A DNA stretch of 64,000 nucleotides from Thunnus maccoyii (GCF_910596095.1 NC_056553.1:1457170-1521169), one strand, 5' to 3'; positions 10,276 through 22,246 are shown, numbered from the stretch's first letter. A program made the numbers and translations. Notes: generated from the sequence alone by a model not told the origin.

Positions 10276-12401
10276 CAGAAACACAGAAGAACTCTCCCAC
10301 AGTCAGCTGCATGTGTTGCCAACTAGCTTACAGCTAATGCACAGTTGGTGTACAGTCAGAACACAACTTTAATCTTTTGACAGTAAAGAGATTGTTGAAG
10401 AAAATCACTCAAGTCCTTGTTCAAGGTTTGCTGTGGTGGAAGTGAGAGCTGGTCTGAGACGGTAGACTGACCCAGAGCAGAAGGGATGGAAACACTTGAT
10501 ACTGTAAGATCAGATAATGGGTAACCAAAAGGTAGGGAGGGAGGGCATTTACATACAGGATAAAGGCTGCATAGTAAGGGGGGGGGGGATCAAACAGGTC
10601 AAATCAGCAGGGGTCAAAGGCAGGAAAGACTCACAGTTGGCATCTTGTTGATCAAGGAGTTGTTTGTTCCCAGACATCACTGGATTATCAAGTCTCCACT
10701 CTAATGTGTATTTTCTTCTTCAAGATTTAACATGTAAATTAGTTTTAATGACTCCTGGTATATTATTTTTTTCAACATAAATCCTAACTGATGAAGTGTG
10801 TGTGTGGTATAAATCAGTATAACTGACTCTGATACAAACACCAACTCAGTGAGCAGCAGGTTTTTATCTTTATGTACCATGCTAGTCTGCTACATAGTTA
10901 GCACAGTTGTTAGCAATAATTACAGTTATTATGAGTGACTCAAGTTAATCTGATTACCTAAAAAAACAACAGCAATGAAAGCCAAAATGTTAACATGTAA
11001 GAATATGAGACACGTTCAGGCTGCTGCTGCTGCTGCTAACTGGGTTTGTGTGTGTTTAACTTGAGTCCTGCAGCAGACGCAGTGATGACAGAGAAACATT
11101 CAGAGCTCAGACTCTGACAGAGACCAGCGTTTGCTCCAAATGTGGGAGCAGAAATACTGACGGGAACAACAGCAGACAGAACAAAGTAGAGGAAGGAGAA
11201 GAAATATCAGCAAACGAACAGAGAAGTGTTTGTTGGTAACGGTTTGTTATACAGGTCTCCTACTTTTAGACTGATTTCTTGGATTTTTTTCATTATTTTT
11301 AATTTGCAGGTATTTAACAGTTAATAGGTACATTTGCTAATTAATACATTTCTGATTAAATTAGACTTGACAGAAAATATTTAAAGCTTAAATACTCCTG
11401 AATGTAACTGCTGTTAACTCTTAGAACATTTCTTTGACAGGATTTTAAGAAACAAGCTAATATGCTGATATGTAGTTTGACATTTGAGTATTTTCTGTCA
11501 GTTAAAGAGAAAAAATAGCAACTAAACAAACTTAACACTTTTAAAAGTTGCTTCTTATAATTTGTGCCAAATTGCACCACCGTCTCTGTAAAATGTCCTT
11601 AAAAAATTAACTGTCAAATATCTACAAATTATTTCCAGGATTAGTATAAAATTAAAGGACCTGTAAAATAAAATGTTTATCATGTTTTAATGTTATTTCT
11701 AATTGTCTTGAAATGTGTTGTCAATAAAGCTTCTACCAAATGTAGTTACAGATACATTTAAAACATGTCTTTCCCTAAATATCATAAACTCCCTTCAGTG
11801 GTTCAAACACTGATTTTGTGTATTAAAACAGTGGATTTAGATATTATATATTTATAGTACATGAAGGGCGTCTGTTAGTTTGACTAATATCAGTTTTAAT
11901 AACTAGGATCAGTGTCTCAAAGCTGCTCAGATAGAAGCTGATCATTCAAAGGTCACGACATGTATATACATGAATATGTGTTTGTACTGTATGTATGTCT
12001 CTGCCTTGATTATGTGTACGTTTGGGCGTATATGAGTACTGAGGTTTGCATGCAATATTCTGCCTGTGTGTGTGTGTCATTACCCACTGTGAGTCATCTC
12101 TGGTTGCAGCTAGAAAACAATCCAGTGCAGGAATTTCCACATCAGCTCGGTGTGGTTGCTTCCCTCCCAGAATCTCTTTGTCTGTGCTGGAAAAGAAGAG
12201 GCGAGCAGGAGACTAAACACTGAGCTGAGCTTTTGTTTTGTTCTTCTGTGGAACAAATGAACCCAAAAACTCAACGTCAGTCACAGTTCACTTCTTCTGT
12301 TTGTCTCAAATTCTCTCGTTTCTGTGAGGAAACTTTATATGAGTCAAAGAATCAACAAGAGAGTTTCACCAAAAGTTCTGCTAAGACACTTTAGAAAGTT
12401 T
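10276..12401. other. No gene recognised
   Basis: Contains a G11 run at 10578-10588 and a (CTG)5 at about 11020-11035. Otherwise unique-looking AT-rich DNA. Short opposite-strand frames at 11946-12140 and 11960-12223 overlap with no supporting signal. Confidence 0.5.
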
Positions 12402-13345
12402 CAGAGGTCCTTGAGGAGGTTATAGAGGTTTTGAAAAGGTTTCAGAGGCCATTGAGGAGTTTCCAGACCTATTTGAGGATGTTATAGAGGTCCTTCAAGA
12501 GATTCCAGTGGTCCTTGTGGTTGTAAACATCCTTGAGCAGGTTCCAGAGGTCCTTGAGGAAGTAATAGATGTCATTGTTCCAGGTTTATCTCAGGAGGCT
12601 GTAGATGTCCTTGAAGAGGTTGTAGGAGTCCTTGAGGTTCCAGACATATTTGAGGAGGTTCCAGTGGTCCTTGAGGAAGTTCCAGTGTATTTGAGGAGGC
12701 TGTAGATCTCCCCAGAGGTCCTAGGGTCCTTTAGGAGGTTCCACACATATTTGAGGAGGTTGTTAAGGTCCTTAAACAGGTTGCAGAGGTCCTTAAGAAG
12801 TTTCCAGACATGTTTGAGGTTATAGAGGTACTTCAGGAGGTTGCAGTGGTCCTTGTGGTTGTAGAGGTCCTTGAGCAGGTTACAGTGTATCTGAGGAGGA
12901 TGCAGGTGTCCTCAAAAGAAGTCCAAGGGTCCTTAAGGAGGTTCCTGGTGTGCTGGAGAAGGTTCTACATATATTTGAGGATCTTGTAGGGGACCTTAAA
13001 GAGGTTCCAGTGGTCTTTCAGGATACTGTAGTGGCCTGTCAAGATGTTCCAATAGCCTTTGAGGTTTTAGGGGTGTTTGAATAGGCTACTGAGGTCCTTG
13101 AGGAGATTCCAGGGCCCCATATAGAGGTTGTAGATGGTTTTAACAGATTGCAAAGGTCCTTAAATATGTTCCAGACATATCTGAGGAGGTTATAGAAGTC
13201 CTTGAGGTTGCCATGAGCAGATTCCAGGTGTATTTGAGGAGGCCTTGGATGTCCTCAGAGAGGTCAGAGTGTCACTTAAGGAGGTTTCTGACATGCTGGA
13301 GGAGGTTTCAGTCATATTTGAGGAGCTTTCAGAGACCCTTAAATC
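12402..13345 (+). repeat. 21-bp minisatellite (about 45 diverged units)
   Basis: The core unit AGAGGTCCTTGAGGAGGTTCC repeats with a 21-bp period and much substitution plus some 18-20-bp units. Because 21 is a multiple of three, the plus strand reads as heptads of the form V-L-E-E-V-P-(E/D/V). This gives open frames at 12508-12705 and 13245-13430, but stops and frame changes lie between them. Most likely a non-coding minisatellite; a decayed heptad-repeat exon is the alternative. Confidence 0.88.
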
Positions 13346-13439
13346 TGCACTGACTGACGTTTTGTCCACTAGTTTTCATCAGAAACAAGTCATGAACACA
13401 ACTCTGACACATCATCATCTTTTAAGTTGATATGTTGAA

Positions 13440-13855
13440 CATGTTAGCAAACAGTTGCTTATTTCCACTTCCAGCAGTTACGGAGCAACATTATCATCAT
13501 GTGGAGTCGTGTTTCTGTCCAATATTCACTCTCTTTTAGCTGTTTTTACTCTCTACCAACTCCTGAGGGAAATATCTGGCTCTTTAGCTGCTAAATGCTC
13601 CACTATGTTCACCAGCTAGTCTACAGCTAACTGTGTCTGATTGTTTGGTGCTGAGCAGGTAGTGTACAGCGGCCCAAAACGACGCTATGAGAGACGCTGA
13701 GAGTGAACCAGAACAGCCGGACAGATAAACAATGAGCTGAAACTCACTATAAAGCTCCATAAAGCCGAGAGGAGCTGCTCTCTGATAATTCTCTGTAGGT
13801 TCATCACTACGAGCCACAACCAACACATTACACACATTATACACACCAGTCTCAT
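13440..13855. repeat. Probable interspersed fish repeat, one copy in window
   Basis: The block containing CAACTCCTGAGGGAAATATC, TAGCTGCTAAATGCTCCACT and GTGTACAGCGGCCCAAAACG is one I remember recurring in spiny-rayed fish sequences. It is not repeated elsewhere here, so this rests on memory. The 86-codon reverse frame at 13584-13844 is within it. Confidence 0.4.
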
Positions 13856-13863
13856 CACTGGGT

Positions 13864-13869
<6 letters not shown>

Positions 13870-13917
<48 letters not shown>
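13870..13917. repeat. (TG)n microsatellite
   Basis: About 24 perfect TG units. Confidence 0.97.
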
Positions 13918-13919
<2 letters not shown>

Positions 13920-14033
13920 ATCCCTGGTATTAAGTGTGTCTAGACTGCAGTGTCTCTGAGGTCGTCTCTCTGCAGGGTCACCTCTCCCCACAGGAAGTGC
14001 TGCATCTCTCACTGGACCACAAATATGACATCA

Positions 14034-14480
14034 GCAACCCTCCTCCTCCTCCTCTTCACATCCTCCTCACCTCCTCCTTATCTCCTCCTATCCTCCCCTC
14101 ATCCTTTCCTTCTTTCATCTCTTTATCTCCTTTCCTTCACTCACTTCCGTCTCTCCTGACTCCTTTCCTCTACTCCTCCTCCTCCTCCTCATTCACTCAT
14201 TTTCATCTTTATCCTGCTCAGCTTCCTCCTGGTCCCCTCTTCTCTTTTCTTCATCTCATCTCCTCCTTTCCTTCTTTCCATCTCTCCAAACTTCTTTCCT
14301 CCACTCCTTCTTACCATCTCCCTTCTTTTTCTCCATCTCCTCATCCTCCTTTCCTCGTCTCCTCTCTTCCTCTCATTTCCTCCTCTCTTTTCCTTTCCTC
14401 CTCTCTTTGTTTTCCTCCTTTCACTTATCTTCTCTTTCTTCTTTTCCTCTCATCTCCTCTTCTTTGTTTTTTTACTGTTT
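14034..14480 (+). repeat. Long pyrimidine-rich strand (CTCC/TTCCT low complexity)
   Basis: About 450 bases of plus strand are overwhelmingly C and T, built from TCCTCC, TTTCCTC and CTCCTCCT words with only scattered purines. The 193-codon Ser/Pro/Leu/Phe frame at 13934-14515 is a direct consequence of composition and not a gene. Such tracts can form triplex (H-DNA). Confidence 0.9.
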
Positions 14481-14652
14481 TCTGTTCAGCCAACTTGAAT
14501 CTCCGAAATGTCTGAACATCCTTGAACGCAACAAAACGTTTGTTGTTGTTGTTGTTTTTTAACAGACACCAGCGGACATCGTGATGAAAATCTGCCCGAC
14601 AATCGTTGAGTGTATCGGCAGTGTGATGTCATCCAACCCAGTGATGTCATCA

Positions 14653-14685
14653 GTCTTCTTCTTCCTCTTCTTCTTCTTCTTCTTT
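14653..14685. repeat. (TTC)n microsatellite
   Basis: Imperfect CTTCTTCTTC run; the minus strand gives a poly-Glu stretch in the frame at 14650-14991. Confidence 0.93.
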
Positions 14686-14805
14686 AGTTTTCAGATCAAA
14701 TTTAAACTCCTGTGTGTGTGCAGGCGGGTGAAGTGAGGTGAAACGCCCCGTCTGACCTGCAGCTGCACAGAAAACAGCAGAAATATGCAGAGTAACTATA
14801 ACATG

Positions 14806-14807
<2 letters not shown>

Positions 14808-14859
<52 letters not shown>
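14808..14859. repeat. (CA)n microsatellite
   Basis: About 26 perfect CA units. Confidence 0.97.
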
Positions 14860-14861
<2 letters not shown>

Positions 14862-16352
14862 ATGGTATCTGCAGAGCTTTATTTTGTTTCCTGGTGGGAA
14901 AGTTTCCAGCTGCAGTAAGTTTCCAGCTCTGTTGTTTTGGGGGGGAGATTCCTGCAGAGGCTGGAAACAAAAAATCTGCATTTGTTTCCAAAATCAGATC
15001 ATCTGAAGGAGTCGAGGTGACAAAACGTCACATCAAATTAAACAGGACAGCGATCGACCCGGAATAAAAACACCGGCGTTGTACGGATACGTCGAATCTC
15101 TACGTTTCAACGTTATCTCATTTTAAGCTTCTCACGTGTCATTGAACGCCACATTAAATGGCCGTTAGCAGTTGAATAATGATCTTTTATGATGTGAGAA
15201 CGCTGCGGTTAAAGTCTGGTTAGATTTGCTTTGATGCTTTTGAACTTTTGTGCCAAAGCAGCTAAACTTCTGGTCCCGACCGGCCTCCTCCTCACATGGA
15301 GGAGAGTTCAGATAGATGTCATCTGAATGATGTCACTTTCCCTTTCATACGTATTGTAGAGATGTTGATGCACTAAATGTATCTGTGGTTTGTAGAAATG
15401 TTACAATTCAAACATTTTATTTTGGCGACTGGACTTCACATCATGTTTTTATTTATCTATAATGTCACTTTATGTGATTAATTAAACGCTACATATGACT
15501 GTAATCAAACTGACAGCTTTGATTAAAGTGACGGTTCAACTTCTAAACTCTCTTAAAGGAGCAGTCTGCTGTTTTTACACATCTTTCCATCATTTAGAAG
15601 CTTGTTATGTGTTGTGAAACTACATGAAGTAAAAACAGCATCAATCTGTGTGCAGTAATAACAAAAAATACATCATAATAATGTTAAAAAAATATCTTGT
15701 TCTAATGTGACAAGGATCATGTTATAATGAGAACACTGAGCAAATGTTTTTGTTGTCTCGGCCAAACGTCGGTACGATCAGTGGCGTCCCGCCGGCTCCA
15801 GCCAGCTCGGCTCTACGAGGGTCCGCAGCAGCGGTCGGGGCGAACAACGACGTTGTGTCAGAGTCAGCAGCCGGAGATGAACTGGTAAACAGAGCGATTC
15901 TGGAGAATCATTCATCATGTCCGCTGTGCTGGAGTTGGACCGCTGTTGGGCAGAAACATTTGGGTGAGTAATGACTGTCTGATGATATTATTTGGAAAAC
16001 TCTCAGCAGCGGTGAAATAAAATCATACAAACCATCATAACACAGTAAGTGAATGTGAGCGGCGACCGACTGAAGGTTTAAAAGTCAAACAAAGACGACC
16101 GGTATGTGTCAAAAAAAAACAAGACGAAGGCAGCAAATGACCAGCAATCATGACCTCTGACCTTTAAAACAGTAAACAGCGGCGCTGCTGTTTGTCCCCC
16201 GAGACCGACTATTATTATAAACAGAAGAAGAAGAAGAAGAGAAAGACTGCCAAAGTCCCACTCTGTGATCTCCAATCCATCTTCAACTGAACACAAACAG
16301 ATGGTTTCCAATTCAGAGAGGCTGAGAACGCACACAGACAGACGGATAGACG
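14860..16352. other. No confirmed gene; CpG-richer patch at 15765-15930
   Basis: Mostly AT-rich. Positions 15765-15930 are unusually CpG-rich for this window and hold a 75-codon frame (15744-15971) that ends near a GTGAGT donor-like word at 15963. The sequence just before it starts TTAAAGGAGCAGT (15554), a terminus-like tag seen on several repeats here, so a mobile-element origin is as likely as an exon. Confidence 0.35.

Positions 16353-16406
<54 letters not shown>
16353..16406 (+). repeat. (GATA)n microsatellite
   Basis: About 13 perfect GATA units, preceded by two GACGGATA units and followed by a GAGAGGAGAGGAGG purine stretch. Confidence 0.97.
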
Positions 16407-16897
16407 GAGGAGAGGAGGAGGAGAGGAACTATGACGAACCTAAAAAAGAAAAGAATGATGAAGGCAGAGAGAACAGATGAGCAGAGAGGGAGTGAAGAGT
16501 AATGAGGTGGACGGACAGAGAGCGGCAGTGAAAGTAAGAGATATGTAAACTACTCCAGTTGTATTTACACGACAGGTGCCCGGAGAGGACAAACAGAGCT
16601 TTGCTTTAATCCTTCACTTCATAAAGAGGACATGTGGACATCGTCAGCGTCCCGCAGGAAGCTCTCACACCTCCCGAAAAATCACACGTCCGACCGCGGA
16701 GGACAAAAGGCCTATAAACAGCCAGTCATCGGTTATAACAGGCAGGTTTTTTTTTATATTGATTTCCTTCCTTTCCAGGCAGCCGCTGGTTTCACATCAT
16801 TTCTATTAAAATCAACCTGCTGCCTTTAAATAAAATAATAAATCAGTCTTGCTTGGATTTATTTTGATCTGTGTTATCTCTGAGATCCCTTCACAGA

Positions 16898-16990
16898 TAT
16901 CAGAGTGGACAAAATATTAGGAACACGTTTAAACATCATGCACTCCTGGGTCCTGTTCTTCAAATGTGGCTCATTTAATCCAGACTAACA
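16898..16990. mobile_element. Possible Tc1/mariner MITE end
   Basis: GTGGACAAAATATTAGGAAC is a terminus-like sequence I remember from a vertebrate mariner-type MITE. No partner terminus is visible nearby, so this is a weak call from memory. Confidence 0.3.
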
Positions 16991-17075
16991 TGCTGCTATC
17001 AGAAATCATTCAGTGACTACAGCCTGAGTATCATACTTTCAGCAGTACCTCACTAGTATTTTCAGTAATAATTAA

Positions 17076-17165
17076 AATAATAATAATAACTTTATTTGTA
17101 TAGCAGCTCAAAGTGCTTCACATGAAAAACAGACTTTGTTCAGAAGATGGAAATAAAACCCACTT
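17076..17165 (-). repeat. LINE/SINE 3'-tail fragment, reverse orientation
   Basis: On the minus strand it reads TGTGAAGCACTTTGAGCTGC, then a short AT-rich linker and (TTA)n tail-like repeats. This is the classic 3' end of fish L2-type LINEs and their SINEs (from memory). No coding part is attached. Confidence 0.6.
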
Positions 17166-17759
17166 GTTAAAACCAATAAAAATAAAACACATGCATACTT
17201 CAGTGGTGGTAATTCAAGACTTAATAAGCAGAAACTCAAGTATTTCTCCATGTGTATACAATCTGTAAATCGGCGCCGAGGTCTCTGAAGCCATAAGCAA
17301 AACACAAAACCTCCTTTTTTCCCAACAGACCCCGAACTCACCACCGGTCTTAATTAACTGAAATAAACCTCTTTCAGCTCAACCCGCAGGTTTAACCTCT
17401 CATCTCACTAGTGTGTCAGTTGTAGTTTTACACTATTAACTATTAAACTGTGATGTAACGTCACAGACGGCCGCGTGCTGCCTGTTAGCAACCAAATCAG
17501 AAACAAAACCTGTAAATGTTGAACTGCTCCTTTAAAAGCTCATGAGAACTTTTTTTGGGGAGAAGAAAATAGAATGAGAGAGTGAGAGAGAAGGAATAAA
17601 ACATACAGAGTTATGAATGAGAGAAACCCAGTAATGGAAGTGTGCAGGTCCACCGGGAGAGCTGAGTCACTTCTGTCTTTGGCTGACCTGTGTGTGTGTT
17701 TCAGGTCTGGGAAATACATCGGAACTGACAGCCGCCACAGACAAAAGGCCTCATCCAGA

Positions 17760-17760
<1 letters not shown>

Positions 17761-17815
<55 letters not shown>
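17761..17815. repeat. (CA)n microsatellite
   Basis: About 27 perfect CA units. Confidence 0.97.
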
Positions 17816-17818
<3 letters not shown>

Positions 17819-17924
17819 CAGAGGCGCTGTCATTAGGAAGTGGCGTCAGAGAGTTGAAAAAAGGGATGAATGAGAAAATCTGAGAGAGAAAATATTCATC
17901 GGGAAAACAGAAAACACAGGAAAC

Positions 17925-17925
<1 letters not shown>

Positions 17926-17957
<32 letters not shown>
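17926..17957. repeat. (AG)n microsatellite
   Basis: About 14 AG units; a shorter GA run follows at 18009-18020. Confidence 0.93.
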
Positions 17958-17959
<2 letters not shown>

Positions 17960-18185
17960 ACAGAGAAGGTCTGGAAAGAAAACGATGGGAAAGAAGTGGA
18001 GGAATAAAGAGAGAGAGAGATATAAAACAACCGTCTCGCCGGTTTGTCGTCACTAAAGATTAGTTTAGTAGGTTCATGTTTTGGCTTTTTTGTGTTTGTG
18101 TCTGCAGGAAGAAGATAAAGTTCAATATGAGGACTCAGTGTTGAACTCTGCAGAGAACCAATCAGAAAACACTAATAATTTCATA

Positions 18186-18625
18186 TACAGTACTGTGTAA
18201 AAGTTTTAGGCACTAATAGTAAAGTGAGAATAATTACAAAAATATTACCATGCATAATTTATCAATTATCTTCTTACAAAGTTGAGTAAAGAGCAGAAAG
18301 TAAATCAATATTTGCCTTTAAAACACTTGAATACAGTTTTTCATGGTAACTTGCAGGTTGTTGTGATGATCCTGGAGAAAGAATCTTCTTCTGTGGATTT
18401 ATTATTGATTTGAACATCTCAGGTGCTTCTTCATGTTAATCAGATTGACTCCCTGATGTTGAGATCAGAGACTGATAATAGTTCTTCATGACTCTAGCTG
18501 TAAGCTCGGGGTCATCGTCACGTCGTGAATACATTTGGGACCAATCAGACGCCTCCCTGATGGTATTGCATAATGGATGAGAATCTAAACATCTCGGGTG
18601 CCTAAAACTTGTGCACAGTGCTTTA
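18186..18625. mobile_element. Tc1/mariner-type MITE with long terminal inverted repeats
   Basis: The left end carries GTGTAAAAGTTTTAGGCAC (18194-18212) and the right end carries its near-complement GTGCCTAAAACTTGTGCAC (18599-18617). Outer bases extend the pairing to TACAG.../...CTTTA. I remember the CTGTGCAAAAGTTTTAGGCA end from fish Tc1/mariner-like elements. The 440-bp interior has no transposase; the 111-codon reverse frame at 18436-18771 runs through the element and out of it. Confidence 0.75.
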
Positions 18626-18958
18626 TGTCTTAACCTGTTGAAAACTGAACTACAGATTAGTTTAGTAGGTTTATGTTTTGGCTTCTCTTGTGATTTTCTG
18701 TATTTTTCCTCTGAACTGTTGTGTTTGTGTCTGCAGGAAGGATTTGATTTAACAAACTGTAATAATTTCATATTTGTCTGCTCATTCGATGAGGAGGAGT
18801 TTTAAGTGATGGAATAATCGTATTAGATTTATTGCTCAAATGTCGAAGTACCTTGGATTTTGCATTTATTATGAGACACACCGGTAGTTTAAAAAGGCTT
18901 TTATTTTGGAAAAATGTTCACTTTGTTGCATCATTTTTAACTAAATAACCTGTAGATT

Positions 18959-19420
18959 TTTAAAGGGCAAGGCCAGTTGATTATATACATTTTTCTTCTT
19001 GTCATGTTTGGATCCAAACCAACATTAAACTGATCTACTAACCAGTATTGTGTGTGTATCAAAGCCTGATAGATCTGATTCCTCCGTTGTCGTCCAGAAA
19101 CTTAAAAACACGTCAGTGAGTCACATCGCTGCACTGGTTCACATGTTCCTTCATCATGAAGAGTTTGATCACGTAAGTTTGTTTAGAAACGGCTCCAAAG
19201 ACTAATAACAGCGTCATGTTTTCAGTCTCCAGAGAGTAGTTCTTTGTAAGACAGACACCACTGAGCATGTGCAGGAACTAGCTTGTTGTGCTACACGTCT
19301 GGACTTTGTACTGAAGTTCTCTGAGGAATGTACAACGTAGCACAAAGTCAAGAGGTTGTTATATGAACTAGTCTCCGGAGACCGACTCACTGTCAGTAGT
19401 CTGACGAGACGTGTTTTCAT
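18959..19420 (+). repeat. Interspersed repeat family A, copy 3
   Basis: Longest copy: begins TTTTTAAAGGGCAAGGCCAG and contains the internal segment (about 19040-19130) that copy 1 lacks. Same orientation as copy 2. The segment after AGAGAGTAGTTCT repeats the CACTGAGCATGTGCAGGAAC module in a shortened form. Confidence 0.75.
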
Positions 19421-19928
19421 GTCTGTAAGTTTATAGATAAGAAGGAGACGTTAGCAGGAAGCTAATGCGGGTTGTTGTTGAGAGTCTGAGGAGCAGGATG
19501 CAATCAGGCTCAGTGTGACCCGTCTGCTCTGCTGATGAGAGAACAACACGTCATCACTTTATGCGAAGATTTGATTTACTGTGTGGAAATAAAGACTCCA
19601 GCTACATAAACAGATGAGGGAACAGCACTTCACTGAAATATTGTAAAACTAGGCGCCGCCATCGTGAACCCAAATAATTCAACATATAAATTTCTCTCAA
19701 AGGAGAACACAGGAGGTGATTCACAGAGCAGATATGTTGCTGTAGGAGACAAAAAAAACATTTAATTTCAGCTGTTCCTCTTTTAAAGGTGCAATCTGTA
19801 TTTTTTTGTGTGTAAATGTAAGATGCATCCACGAACTGATGACGCACGACTGCAAAAATCTGTTTGTCTTTGTTTGGTGTTTTTAGGGGTATTTTGTGTG
19901 TTTTCGTTGTATCCCCAGCAGGTGTATT

Positions 19929-19929
<1 letters not shown>
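19421..19929. other. No gene recognised
   Basis: Includes a TTAAAGGTGCAATCTGTA tag at 19784, similar to several repeat termini in this window. No coding support. Confidence 0.45.
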
Positions 19930-19930
<1 letters not shown>

Positions 19931-19977
<47 letters not shown>

Positions 19978-20110
19978 ACACCAAACAAAGCTGACCCTCC
20001 TGTTTGAACAGTTCATCTCTGAGAGCCTCAGATATAATGAGCCTGCACAACAAGAGCTGAGCTGAGCTTCTCCAACGCCTTCACAAACACGACCGCACCG
20101 CCATGACAAC

Positions 20111-20176
<66 letters not shown>

Positions 20177-20318
20177 CCGCTGAGCTGCCGCACGTATAGG
20201 AAGGTTTCCATATTCAACTAATGTTATGTAAACAAATGTTACCACCCTTATATTTATGTAAGGCTCTTCAACACACACTTCAGCACTCCCCGGGGTGACT
20301 CACCGAACATACATACAC

Positions 20319-20366
<48 letters not shown>
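19931..20366. repeat. TG/CA/CA microsatellite cluster
   Basis: TG tract at 19931-19974, CA tract at 20110-20173 (about 32 units) and CA tract at 20322-20366. The TG and first CA tracts are inverted partners about 135 bp apart. All long frames here are repeat read-throughs. Confidence 0.97.
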
Positions 20367-20369
<3 letters not shown>

Positions 20370-20659
20370 TTGTTCAAACACGGCCATGAAGTTCAGCTTC
20401 CTCTGAAACACTCAAACGATGGTTTCGAGGGTTCATCACTTTGCTCAGGAGCCACTCTGGTGTTCAAACCGACAACTGTTCATTAAAGTCAAACTGTTGA
20501 AGCTCACGATGTAAAATAATAATCTGATGAAATATCATTTATATCTAAATAAACACATTCTTCAGCCTTTAAACATAACGTCACTCATATGTTTAAATAA
20601 GGACCATCTAATATAATAAACACCAACAGTTTATCTCAGGTTGAGCATTATCAGCCATG

Positions 20660-20862
20660 ATGGACAGAAAAATAATATTTCAATACTTTAATTATCATTT
20701 TAGTCCTTTTTGGAGCAAACGTTTGCTGGTCTCAGCTTCTCACATGTGAACATATGAAGCTTTTCTTTATCACACATGAGAGTAACATCGCTGTTTTCCA
20801 ACATTTAATAGACAAAACGATTAATCTGGGAAATAATCAGCAGATTATTATGAAGACAGATG
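20660..20862 (-). mobile_element. MITE family H, copy 1 (degraded)
   Basis: Contains CAGCTTCTCACATGTGAA and AGACAAAACGATTAATCTGG words in the order expected for the reverse orientation of the family H copies at 58418-58705 and 59858-60128. Terminal repeats are eroded. Confidence 0.6.
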
Positions 20863-21728
20863 AAAGAGATCCCAGCTGACTGGTGGCCGAACTGTGTAAC
20901 TACAACGTCTGTAGCATCAGTGGAAAAGTAAACATTATTACATCATTAACATCATTAAAAATCTCATTAAGACTGCAGTAATTAGTAACAATCCAGCCGG
21001 TCGTTTCACATGTGTAGATGAAGATTTCTGAAAAAAAAACATCTGATATTGTATGTTGTATGATTTTTATGCTAACGAACATCGTTTCCCATAAGCCCTA
21101 GAGGTTTGTGGGCTAAACGTCTCAGCTCGTCAGAGGAGACGAGTCCGTGAGTGAGCGGACGGGTGACGGCGAGTTCAGACGTGTCTGTTAATAACAGCAG
21201 GACAGAAGTCTTTACAGCTGCTGCACTTGTAGTTCTTTTAATGGGAATTGTAGTTTTTTCTGTGTAAAACGTTTAAACTTTGTTAAAAATCACAAATGTC
21301 TGACAGCAGCTGCCGTAGTGGAGCCGAGCGCTCTGAGAATACAGGAAGTAAACTTCATGAAAGAATGAGAGATTGTGTTGAGTTAGGAGAAGCTAGACAG
21401 GAAGTGATGTCATGTCTCAGACATACACATATTAAAAATAACTCCAGACTTGTACTACCTTTCTCAGGCAGGTCGTTCCAGATTCTGGGCGGCTGGTTTC
21501 CTGGTTTCAGGACTACAACTGTCTCGCTTTACTCTCCCGAGACGAACAGAAACGCGCTCAGCTGCTGCTCTCAGACCGCCAACATGGCCGCCGAGCCGCT
21601 GGATCCGCTGCGTTTACTGACTGTAAATTAGTGCGATGACAGCTGTCGACGCTGCGTGAACGACGACGAGGTTGTGTCTGCTTGTTCACCGTGTCAGCTC
21701 TGCATCACCCGTTAACACCTGCACACCA
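20863..21728. other. No confirmed gene; CpG-richer from 21115
   Basis: Two CpG-richer patches (21115-21185 and 21550-21680). A 111-codon frame (21296-21631) includes a short ATG context AACATGGCCGCC at 21581. No splice sites or family match support a gene. Confidence 0.4.
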
Positions 21729-21856
21729 GTGTGTGTGTGTGTGTGTGTGGTGTGTGTGTGTGTGTGTGTGTGTGTGGAAAATGTTTGTGTTTACGAGGGT
21801 GTAAAATAATTTTTCTGCAGCCGCGATGATTCATGTCCAGCATGTTTGCCCAGAGG

Positions 21857-21914
<58 letters not shown>

Positions 21915-21966
21915 AGGTTGAAGAGGACGTGAGATAGGCGAGTGGTGACAGTTTGACCGCCCCCAT

Positions 21967-22007
<41 letters not shown>

Positions 22008-22210
22008 GTTCATCACATACGTGTGTGTGTGTTGATTTTAACAGCCGCGCTGCTTCTCCTCTCAGAGTCGAGACTTGTTGACAGTTATGATTTATAACTG
22101 ACCAATTAGGGAGCCCCTCAGGTCTGCAACCGACCAATTAGAGACCTCAGTTGATTTATTATCCAGAGCACACCTGTCCTCAGCTCAGCCAATAAGACGT
22201 TAGCAGGCAG

Positions 22211-22243
<33 letters not shown>
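21729..22243. repeat. Dense GT/CA microsatellite cluster
   Basis: GT tract with one break (21729-21776), GT (21860-21913), CA (21970-22005), short GT (22020-22032) and TG (22213-22243). Five dinucleotide tracts alternate in sense within about 515 bp. Confidence 0.97.

Positions 22244-22246
<3 letters not shown>

Noticed and set aside
13934..14515. 193-codon Ser/Pro/Leu/Phe open frame
   Set aside because: It coincides with the pyrimidine-rich tract, is open in overlapping frames, and has no domain or splice context.
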